Source: Marimicrobium sp913061115 (GTDB lineage Bacteria > Pseudomonadota > Gammaproteobacteria > Pseudomonadales > Halieaceae). From it: a stretch of DNA of 64,000 bases. The notes beneath the pieces were generated by a model that did no database searches, had not been told where the DNA came from, and saw only the letters and a list, made by a program, of their open reading frames with translations. Position numbers and translations under genes: made by a program. This document shows positions 25,593 through 32,991 of the stretch, in pieces (within the stretch, counting starts at the first letter, position 1; each line of letters begins with the position of its first letter). The stretch is from positions 2,418,001-2,482,000 of the forward strand of contig NZ_CP159826.1 in the NCBI RefSeq assembly GCF_047729875.1. The letters are read 5' to 3'.

Positions 25593-26723
25593 TCAGGTAT
25601 CACTGTGGTACTCGCGACGAATTGAATCGGTATGCTCTCCCAGCCCTGGCACCGGCCGTAATCGGTATTGCTCGCCACTTGTTTTTACCGGTGGCGCAAC
25701 CAGCTCTACCATCCCGGAAGGGGTTACCACGGAGGTGCGACGTAGCTGCGGATGCTGCACCAAATCAGCCACTGAGTTGACTGCCCCAAAGGCGATTTTT
25801 GCCTGCAATAGCCGTCGCTCCAACTCTTGGGGCGTTAAGTTAGAAAACACGCTATTGATCTTATCATCCAGTGCCGCGCGGTTCATACAACGTGCAATGT
25901 TGGTAAGGTATGGTGCATCCTCGGCCAGCGTCTGAAGCTCGAGCACATCAGCGCAAAAACGTATCCATTCGCGATCATTTTGGATCGCGATGACCAGCTG
26001 GGCTCCACCTTTGCAGGTATAAGCTCCGTAGGGTGCAATAGAGGGATGGTTGAGCCCCATCCGGGCGGGCGCTGTGCCAGTGTACTGCTGATGCAGCAAC
26101 GGTACTGTCATCCAGTCTGCTAACGCATCAAACAGTGACACTGAAAGACCTTTTCCAAGCCCGGTCCGCTGGCGTTCAATCAACGCTTCCAGTATCCCTG
26201 CATGCGCATACATACCACAGGCGATATCACAGACAGATACCCCCACCCTACCCGGCTGATCCGGTGCTCCGGTAATGGACGCCAAACCACTTTCACACTG
26301 CACCAACAGATCGTAGGCTTTCATGTCCCGGTAGGGACCACTAGCGCCGTAACCGGTGATATCGACGGTGATTAACCGTGGATTAGCCTGGCGTAATTCA
26401 TTGGCATCAAAGCCTGCTCTAGCAGCAGCACCTGGTGCAAAGTTTTGAATAAAGATATCGGCTTCACACAGTATTCGTCGTAGCAAGTCGGCATCACGCG
26501 AATCCTTAATATTCAGACAAATGGATTCCTTACCACGATTAACCCAGACGAAATAAGCGCTCTCACCATCTGCCACATCATCGTAACTTCGCGCAAAATC
26601 CCCCTCCGGTCGCTCGACTTTAATCACCCTCGCTCCAGCGTCAGCCAGACGTGACGTACAGAAAGGAGCGGCGACAGCCTGCTCCAGCGCGACGACTAGC
26701 ACACCTTCAAGTGCAAGCCCCAT
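25593..26723 (-). CDS. Class III (CaiB/BaiF family) CoA-transferase
   Basis: A 376-aa CoA-transferase that moves CoA between carboxylic acids by way of an aspartyl-CoA thioester. The LEGVLVVALEQAVAAPFCTSR opening, ARVIKVERPEGDFAR, VNRGKESICLNIK and FIQNFAPG are family hallmarks. The catalytic Asp is expected at about residue 166 in VSVCDIACGMYAHAGILEAL. The ATG at 26723 overlaps the acyl-CoA dehydrogenase stop (TGATG), so translation is coupled. The substrate is unknown; the neighbours point to activation of a short carboxylic or dicarboxylic acid. Confidence 0.9.
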   Translation of the reverse strand: MGLALEGVLVVALEQAVAAPFCTSRLADAGARVIKVERPEGDFARSYDDVADGESAYFVWVNRGKESICLNIKDSRDADLLRRILCEADIFIQNFAPGAAARAGFDANELRQANPRLITVDITGYGASGPYRDMKAYDLLVQCESGLASITGAPDQPGRVGVSVCDIACGMYAHAGILEALIERQRTGLGKGLSVSLFDALADWMTVPLLHQQYTGTAPARMGLNHPSIAPYGAYTCKGGAQLVIAIQNDREWIRFCADVLELQTLAEDAPYLTNIARCMNRAALDDKINSVFSNLTPQELERRLLQAKIAFGAVNSVADLVQHPQLRRTSVVTPSGMVELVAPPVKTSGEQYRLRPVPGLGEHTDSIRREYHSDT

Positions 26724-27880
26724 CAAAAAGACCGCGGCAATTGAAGCTCACGCGTAGCAATGTGAGATAAAATTAGATTGGTCGATATAGGCGCTATCTG
26801 GTAGAGGCGAGTTTCACGAAACTTACGTTCGACGTCGTATTCTGTGGCAAACCCGTAGCCACCATGCGTCTGAATGCAGGTGTCTCCCGCGGCCCATGCT
26901 GCCTCAGAGGCCAGCAGTTTTGCCATATTCGCTTCTGATCCTGCAGGCTTGCCAGCGTCGTATAAATCAGCCGCCCGCTGCACCATCAGAGCAGCTGCCT
27001 CGGTCTGGATATACGCTTTGGCGATGGGAAACTGAATCCCCTGATTGACCCCGATGGGTCGGTCAAAGACGGTGCGTTCGCGCGCATAATCCGCCGACTT
27101 GGCCGTAAACCAGCGAGCATCACCAATACATTCGGCTGCGATCAGAATACGTTCAGCGTTCATGCCGTCAAGAATACACTTGAAGCCCTGACCCTCTTCA
27201 CCAATCAAGTTGCAGGCGGGAACCCTGAGATCATCAAAAAATAATTCGGTGCTGGCATGATTCATCATCGTTTCAATGGGTTTTATCGTCAAGCCATTAC
27301 CCACCGCTTCGCGCATATCCACCAACAGCACAGACATACCATCGGTATGTTTGACGCACTGGTCCCTAGGCGTGGTTCTGACCAGCAGTATCATTAAGTC
27401 GGAGTGCTCGGCGCGAGAAATAAAGACTTTCTGGCCATTGATGACATAGTCCTCCCCATCACGCACAGCGTTTGTACGAATACGCGAGGTGTCGGTACCA
27501 CTGCCAGGCTCTGTCACGGCAAACGTTTGCAGGCGCAAACTACCATCAGCGACGGCCGGCAGAAACTGCTCTTTCTGCTCTTCACTGCCATGGCGCAACA
27601 GGGTACCCATGGTGTACATCTGCGCATGGCAGGCCGCCCCATTGCCTCCGCTTCGGTGCACCTCTTCAAGGACAGCACAGCCAGCGCCAAGGGGCAGACC
27701 AGCGCCACCGTAATTCTCTGGGATCAGCGTCGCAAGGAAGCCCGCACTTGTCAGAGCCTGAACAAATTCAGTGGGGTACGCTTTTGCAGCATCCATCTTT
27801 CGCCAATAATCACCCTGATACTGCGAGCACAGGCTGGACACAGCCGCTCGAATTTCGGGGTAGGTTTGATCAATCGCCAC
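26723..27880 (-). CDS. Acyl-CoA dehydrogenase
   Basis: A 385-aa flavoprotein catalysing alpha,beta-dehydrogenation of an acyl-CoA. The usual blocks are present: FAVTEPGSGTDTSRIRTNA, GQKVFISRAEHSDLM, GMNAERILIAAECIG and QTHGGYGFATEYDVERKFRE. The region that normally holds the catalytic Glu (IYEGT type) instead reads LYQIAPISTNLIL, so the base must be elsewhere or the reaction differs. It starts with GTG at 27880 and overlaps the CoA-transferase gene. The SDR gene lies 33 bases upstream, so all four genes form one operon. Confidence 0.9.
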   Translation of the reverse strand: MAIDQTYPEIRAAVSSLCSQYQGDYWRKMDAAKAYPTEFVQALTSAGFLATLIPENYGGAGLPLGAGCAVLEEVHRSGGNGAACHAQMYTMGTLLRHGSEEQKEQFLPAVADGSLRLQTFAVTEPGSGTDTSRIRTNAVRDGEDYVINGQKVFISRAEHSDLMILLVRTTPRDQCVKHTDGMSVLLVDMREAVGNGLTIKPIETMMNHASTELFFDDLRVPACNLIGEEGQGFKCILDGMNAERILIAAECIGDARWFTAKSADYARERTVFDRPIGVNQGIQFPIAKAYIQTEAAALMVQRAADLYDAGKPAGSEANMAKLLASEAAWAAGDTCIQTHGGYGFATEYDVERKFRETRLYQIAPISTNLILSHIATRELQLPRSF

Positions 27881-27913
27881 GGTATGTATCCTCAGAAAAG
27901 TTTTTGAGTGGGC

Positions 27914-28675
27914 CTAGAGAAACCACGAACCACCATCGACCATATGTGTTTGTCCGGTCACGAATGCACTGCTATCAGAGGCAAGGTAGACAATCGTCCC
28001 CGTCAGATCCTCTGTTTGAAGATTGCGCTGTATCAGCTGCCCGGCGGCGATTACCTGTTTAGCTTTTTCTAGCTTCTCGCCAAAAAACTCTTCAGTGCCT
28101 TCTGTCATTACTGCTGATGGCGCTACAGCATTCACACGAATTCGATCCTTACCTAGCTCCCTCGCCATGGCACGCGTCATTCCGATTACCGCCGCCTTGG
28201 ATGCCACATAATCCATGCCATAGGGCAGCCCATAAACCGCCGCCAGTGACGAAATATTAATAATGGAACCACCACCGGCGGCGCGCATCGGATCGACTAC
28301 CGCCTTACAGCACTGCCACAGCCCTTTGACATTAATGTTCATCACGGCATCCCATTGCGCTTCATCCAGTTGCTCAAAGCGTGCGCCCTTCAGGCCGCCG
28401 TAAAGCGCAGCGTTATTGACCAGCACATCGATTTTTCCGAATGCGCTGACCGCCTGCTCTGCCATCGCCGTACAACTGGACATACTCGCGATGTCAGTCA
28501 CAGCCGACTCCGCCCGACCGCCCATCGCGACAATAGCTGCCACGGTTTCATCACAACTGTTAACATCACAGGCAAAGATAGCAGCGCCCTCGCGCGCCAT
28601 AGCCTCTGCATACGCTCGGCCAAGGCCCCGCGCAGCCCCTGTAATAATAGCCACTTTGTCCTGAAGTTGCGCCAT
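27914..28675 (-). CDS. Short-chain dehydrogenase/reductase
   Basis: A 253-aa classical SDR. The NAD(P)-binding TGAARGLG is at residues 12-19, NNAA at about 87-90, and the catalytic Ser142/143, Tyr156 and Lys160 fall within ISSLAAVYG and YVASK. The Asp in FACDVNS after the second strand favours NAD(H). The ATG at 28675 has AGGAG seven bases upstream, so I prefer it to the longer frame. It is the first gene of the operon with the dehydrogenase, CoA-transferase and hydratase, and probably oxidises the 3-hydroxyacyl product or a related alcohol. Confidence 0.9.
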   Translation of the reverse strand: MAQLQDKVAIITGAARGLGRAYAEAMAREGAAIFACDVNSCDETVAAIVAMGGRAESAVTDIASMSSCTAMAEQAVSAFGKIDVLVNNAALYGGLKGARFEQLDEAQWDAVMNINVKGLWQCCKAVVDPMRAAGGGSIINISSLAAVYGLPYGMDYVASKAAVIGMTRAMARELGKDRIRVNAVAPSAVMTEGTEEFFGEKLEKAKQVIAAGQLIQRNLQTEDLTGTIVYLASDSSAFVTGQTHMVDGGSWFL

Positions 28676-29001
28676 GACAATTCTCCTGTATTTACGCATT
28701 AGCCACTAAGGATATCAAAACTATTTCCCAACGGCATGAAAAACCACAGCTCTTTGCCAGTCTAGACATAAGGGATTGAATGCTTAAAATCACGTCGGAC
28801 CTGGTCCACTATCTGCTCATCACCCAATTCGAACGCCAACGAACCGATTGTCGATCGAAAACTAGGCAGCACTGACTGAGGCCAAACTCACTCGGAGAGA
28901 ACAGACACAGCCTGACGGACTATCGAAGATAAAATATTTCTTCTGGCGGTTGTTGATGGCCCTTTAGCGACGAGAGTAGATCGCCGGTCATGCGTTTAGA
29001 C
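28676..29001. other. Intergenic region with a possible short gene remnant
   Basis: About 325 bases between the decarboxylase gene and the SDR operon, both minus strand. A 36-codon frame at 28762-28872 (minus, GTG start) reads like coding sequence, including SLAFELGDEQIVDQVRRDF, but has no recognised homologue and no clear ribosome-binding site. The rest should hold the SDR operon promoter. Confidence 0.3.
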
Positions 29002-30693
29002 TTATCTCGATCGGGGGGGGCGACCATTATTCTTTCCCACGTGCCCACCCCAGACTAGAAGGTTCTTGTTACAATCGTCACGATCTATAAGGACTTCAAT
29101 CAGAACCGGACCATCATGCGACACGGCCGCTTTAATGGCATCGTCGAGCTCGCCCTCTGTTGCCGCCTTAAAACTGCAACCATTACCATCGTCTGCATTA
29201 AACACATTAACTAAATCAGCATAATTCCAATTTTTGATCGTATTATACGGGCCATCATGTATTTCCACTTCGATGGTATATCCACCATTATTCATTACAA
29301 AGATAATAGGTTTCAGTCCATAACGAATAATCGTAGACACTTCTTGCGCCGTTAATTGAAATGATCCATCGCCGATCAAAGCAATCGGCCGACGATCTGG
29401 CGCGCCGATACTGTAACCAAGAGTGGCCCCAACCGACCAACCAATCGACCCATACTGCATCTGTACTTCAAATCGCGATCCGGTTGGAAGTTCGAGTTGC
29501 ATCCCGTTAAACCAGGAATCTCCAGTCTCAGCCAGCACCGTGGAGTCCGGCGTCAACATCTGCTGAATCCTTGCAAACAATTGACGAGTCGAAAGGGGCG
29601 TCTCTGGCACACCTGGCGTTAAAGCAGTGGCGTCCTCTTGAATCCGCTTGTAGGCAGCGAGTGCAGTGTTGTTAGGCTTTAACTCCACGGCAAGATGCTC
29701 AAGAAATTCTGCCAATTTGACATTACTAAAAGTCTGGCCGGGAAAGACAACACTATTGGCAAGGGCTTGGATCATTTTTTTCGGATCGACCAGCGTCGCA
29801 TGCCCTGCCGTTGAATAGTCAGTGAACATTGGCCCAGCAAAGAGACAGAGGTCTGCAGATTCGACAATTTCACCACAGCCAGGAGAACCTACAGGCCCCC
29901 AGTACGTTCCCATATAATGTGGGTGTTGCTCGTCAAAAAAGCTTTTCGCGTTAGGCATACTAGCAACCGCATAACCGGACTGGTCTGCCAGTTTATGAAA
30001 CTGTGATTCTGCCGCAAAAGCACGAAGCTTAACACCGGACACCAAAACAGGTTTAATCGCGGCATTGAGTAATTCTGCCGCTTTCTCTACCGCACACTTA
30101 AGCGAAAGTGGATCACTCGACGTAGGGCCGCCGAATGATCGTGCCGTCGGTTCTGACGTAATGGCCGAAGCGATATTACAGGCAATCTCTATATAAACGG
30201 GCTTGCGAAATCGAAGTGCTGTCTGAATAGCATGGTCGATTTGCTGGGGTGCTTCACGAGGGTCTCGAATGGTAATTGCTTCCGCTGTCACTTTCGCAAA
30301 CATCGCACGCGGATAATCATAATCCAGGACGCCCAGCGTATGGTGCAACGTTTCGAATTCCGCTTCTGAATTTGTATTAGGCCCTCCTGACACAGCAATC
30401 ACCGGCAAATCTTCCGCATAAGCGCCTGCTATCGCGTTAAGCAGACTCAAGCCACCCACACTATAGGTGACAAATACAGCGCTCGGACCTCCTGTCGCTC
30501 TGGCATAACCATCGGCGGCATATCCAGCATTCAGTTCATTGCAGCAGGAGATCATCTGAAGGCGCTCATTCTCCAGCATCTGATCCAGCAAAACGAGATT
30601 GAAATCTCCAGGAACACCAAAGTAATGTTGTACGCCGATTTCCTCCAATCGCGAAGCCAGATACGATCCTACGGTAGTCACACTTTTAGACAT
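29002..30693 (-). CDS. pdc: Pyruvate decarboxylase (eukaryote/Zymomonas-type 2-oxo acid decarboxylase)
   Basis: A thiamine-diphosphate enzyme of about 563 aa, non-oxidatively decarboxylating pyruvate to acetaldehyde and CO2. All key residues are in place: Asp30 in GVPGDFN, Glu53 in CCNELNAGYAADGYAR, the His117-His118 pair in TLHHTLG, the ThDP motif GDGSFQ...NN, and the catalytic Glu in NNGGYTIEVEIHDGPYN. Several blocks (MQYGSIGWSVGATLGYS, the C-terminal GRPP) look closest to plant and Zymomonas PDC. I prefer the ATG at 30693 (GAAGAG upstream) to 30717. True PDC is rare in bacteria. Indolepyruvate or phenylpyruvate activity is not excluded. Confidence 0.88.
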   Translation of the reverse strand: MSKSVTTVGSYLASRLEEIGVQHYFGVPGDFNLVLLDQMLENERLQMISCCNELNAGYAADGYARATGGPSAVFVTYSVGGLSLLNAIAGAYAEDLPVIAVSGGPNTNSEAEFETLHHTLGVLDYDYPRAMFAKVTAEAITIRDPREAPQQIDHAIQTALRFRKPVYIEIACNIASAITSEPTARSFGGPTSSDPLSLKCAVEKAAELLNAAIKPVLVSGVKLRAFAAESQFHKLADQSGYAVASMPNAKSFFDEQHPHYMGTYWGPVGSPGCGEIVESADLCLFAGPMFTDYSTAGHATLVDPKKMIQALANSVVFPGQTFSNVKLAEFLEHLAVELKPNNTALAAYKRIQEDATALTPGVPETPLSTRQLFARIQQMLTPDSTVLAETGDSWFNGMQLELPTGSRFEVQMQYGSIGWSVGATLGYSIGAPDRRPIALIGDGSFQLTAQEVSTIIRYGLKPIIFVMNNGGYTIEVEIHDGPYNTIKNWNYADLVNVFNADDGNGCSFKAATEGELDDAIKAAVSHDGPVLIEVLIDRDDCNKNLLVWGGHVGKNNGRPPRSR

Positions 30694-30842
30694 ACAGATC
30701 TCTTCTTTGGTATCCATCGTTGAAAATTAATCCCCGCACACTGGCCCTGGGGTGCGATTTTTCCGGCTGCAGGCACATTTGCACCGGGCTGGAGTTTTCT
30801 GAACCAGTGAGTCACTTGACGAACTTTTTCTGTGCAGCACAG

Positions 30843-31316
30843 TTAGTCAAGATTAAACACATGCCGCCAGGAACCGTCAGTCAAATGAGTGGATGTAACA
30901 GCACCACTGGCGCCTGCATATTGGCCGGTGCCTCCAATTACTGCACGCTCAAGCGTGACTTCACTTTTTAACGTAGATCCAGTGATCGGGTACAAACCAA
31001 CGCCCTGAAGCTGGATCGTGTCTTTGCCTTCGTCATCGAAAGAAACCACAGAAAGCGTTACGCGGCTCTCCAACTCACTCGTATGCTCGGCATACCCAGT
31101 GGTAGTCATCAACCAATCCATCATTACAGCTCGATTATCAGACGACTTGGCACTAAACCTCCAGATTCGCACATCACCGACTGAATCACCAGGCTCTCCC
31201 AGATCGAGAAGCGTGGGCGCTGGTGTCGGCCCATGAGTAATGGTGAGTGTAGAGTTGGCTAGCGCCGACCCGGTGAACAATAGCATGGAGATAGCGCACA
31301 AAAAGAGTCGTTTCAT
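30843..31316 (-). CDS. Exported dirigent/allene-oxide-cyclase-like protein
   Basis: A 157-aa secreted protein. A Sec signal peptide (residues 1-20, ending ALA) precedes a small beta-barrel-like domain. The AVIGGTGQYAGASGAVTSTH segment near the C-terminus is the motif shared by plant dirigent proteins and allene oxide cyclase barrels. In plants these steer radical coupling or cyclisation of hydrophobic intermediates; bacterial members have no assigned function. It lies 150 bases upstream of the pyruvate decarboxylase gene on the same strand and is divergent from the VOC gene. Confidence 0.72.
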   Translation of the reverse strand: MKRLFLCAISMLLFTGSALANSTLTITHGPTPAPTLLDLGEPGDSVGDVRIWRFSAKSSDNRAVMMDWLMTTTGYAEHTSELESRVTLSVVSFDDEGKDTIQLQGVGLYPITGSTLKSEVTLERAVIGGTGQYAGASGAVTSTHLTDGSWRHVFNLD

Positions 31317-31665
31317 TATTGATTCCTGGTTAAGGTCTTACAGCTTTGTAGCTGCTCCGTGCAGATATAGCATCCTTGGATTGGAAAGAATACTCACCCA
31401 CCGCATTAATTAAGCCCAGCTGGGTGATCGTAGCATGCGACTAACACAAGTCAACGGCCGAACCATCAATAAAAGGAGGCATCAGCCTCTTTTACTAGAA
31501 TCTTACGTTAATCGCACTTTTGTTCTTTTCTTCTGGAAGATTTCTCTCAACAGGTTCAAACTTAGTGTACATCTGGAGATTCGCGGATCGAAGCTCTCTG
31601 ATGGTCGGGTTACCGACATCGCATGCTCGACTAAAAAATTACCTGAAGAACGAAGGACTTACCCC
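31317..31665. other. Divergent promoter region
   Basis: About 350 bases between the dirigent-like gene (minus) and the VOC protein (plus). A plus-strand frame is open from 31435 into the VOC gene, but its first 77 codons look non-coding and lack a ribosome-binding site. The region must contain both promoters. No operator was identified. Confidence 0.4.
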
Positions 31666-32913
31666 ATGACTCTAGACATCAATAAATACAAGCCTCTGGG
31701 TGACAAGAAGAATTCCGAGTATTTTCATGATTATCTTGCGCGCATCTATGAGCGACGCCAAAGTAGTGGCCTCGACGATCTCCTCGGCGGCATCTGTGCG
31801 TTAGTCGTGCAAGTCGACACAGGAGACGCGATCGCTTACATCGAAGAACTCTACCTGATGACGCCCTATCGGCTAAGTGACGTCTATCAAAATGCAACGC
31901 ACAAATTTTACTTTTTGAATGGACATTCCGGACGCCCGAAATTTGTCATTCTCGAACCACTTCATGCTGCATTTGAAGACGATCTAACCCGCTTAAATAT
32001 GCTCTACCCGATGTCACGGGGAAAGCCGAATGCGCGCTATATTGGTGAAATATTTTCAACTCAGGACTTAAAAGCAACCCGCGAAGTACTTGAGTCGCAT
32101 AGCATCAGGTTTCACTACCCTAAAGAAACAGAGAACGAATTTTTTTCCAATAAACATTTTAACTTTACCTTCCCCTCAGCCATGACCGGAAATCGAATTG
32201 GCTATACACCACACGATGCCTTCGACTTGGAAGAACTCGAGCACGGCAAGCGAATCCAACTTTCTGGCGCGGATCAGTCGACGTTGGAGCAGGCCGCTGA
32301 AAGGGCTGCAAGCCTAAATATCACTGAACTGGTATTAGGGGTTGACCACATGGCCACGCGGATACTTGCCGGCGAACGCGAAGATGCAATCCTAGAATTT
32401 TTGACGATGAGTAATTACTATTTTTGGGGCGCCTACAACATCAAAGATCAGAACTCATCTACCAACGTGAATCGCAACCCTCAGGTCGATAATGACAAAC
32501 AATCGCCGGCGAAAGTTTTTACAGCAAACAATATACCGTCGTTTATCAATTCTTTCGAGAATGCGCCGATGCCGACGGAAGACTTTGTACGCAATTATGG
32601 CCGCAGAATGCACCATATAGCCTATGAGATAAAGGATGGCGATCATTCGAGCGGTGAGAAAAATATTGATTTCGTTGTCGACGCTCTAAAGAAAAAAGGC
32701 ATCGATTTTTTGGCGCACGTAGTGGGCGAATGCAGTGACACGCCCAACCTTAAGCAGATTTTCTCAAAGCACTCCAACTATTCCCTGCTGATCACAGAAT
32801 ATGTAGAGCGTTGTCATGGGTATGAGGGCTTCTTCACAAAATCGAATGTCGCAGCGCTGACTCAAGCCGCGGGTGAAGACGAGCGTTACCAACATGGCAA
32901 TGTATTCGACTGA
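31666..32913 (+). CDS. Large VOC-superfamily protein, probable non-haem iron dioxygenase
   Basis: A 415-aa cytosolic protein. The C-terminal half resembles the catalytic half of 4-hydroxyphenylpyruvate dioxygenase-like VOC enzymes, with a possible 2-His-1-carboxylate site: His228 in VLGVDHMATRI, His316/317 in RRMHHIAYEI and Glu378 in LLITEYVERCHGYEGFFTKS. The N-terminal half (FYFLNGHSGRPKFVILEPLH...IGEIFSTQDLKATREVL) may be a second, degenerate VOC module. The ATG at 31666 has GAAGGA eight bases upstream. Metal and substrate are not known. It is divergent from the dirigent-like and pyruvate decarboxylase genes. Confidence 0.62.
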   Translation: MTLDINKYKPLGDKKNSEYFHDYLARIYERRQSSGLDDLLGGICALVVQVDTGDAIAYIEELYLMTPYRLSDVYQNATHKFYFLNGHSGRPKFVILEPLHAAFEDDLTRLNMLYPMSRGKPNARYIGEIFSTQDLKATREVLESHSIRFHYPKETENEFFSNKHFNFTFPSAMTGNRIGYTPHDAFDLEELEHGKRIQLSGADQSTLEQAAERAASLNITELVLGVDHMATRILAGEREDAILEFLTMSNYYFWGAYNIKDQNSSTNVNRNPQVDNDKQSPAKVFTANNIPSFINSFENAPMPTEDFVRNYGRRMHHIAYEIKDGDHSSGEKNIDFVVDALKKKGIDFLAHVVGECSDTPNLKQIFSKHSNYSLLITEYVERCHGYEGFFTKSNVAALTQAAGEDERYQHGNVFD

Positions 32914-32991
32914 GCTATGCGTTAACTGACGCCATAAAAAAACTTGAGAGAACCGCTGGAGTGATTAAACCGCAGCGCCGTTTTTGAGGCA

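Noticed and set aside
27472..28062. A 196-codon plus-strand frame opposite the dehydrogenase gene
   Set aside because: It is an antisense shadow of a conserved enzyme and has no recognisable protein features.
31435..31665. A 77-codon N-terminal extension of the VOC protein
   Set aside because: The frame is open but has no ribosome-binding site, atypical composition and no domain; the ATG at 31666 has a good GAAGGA and starts the conserved part.
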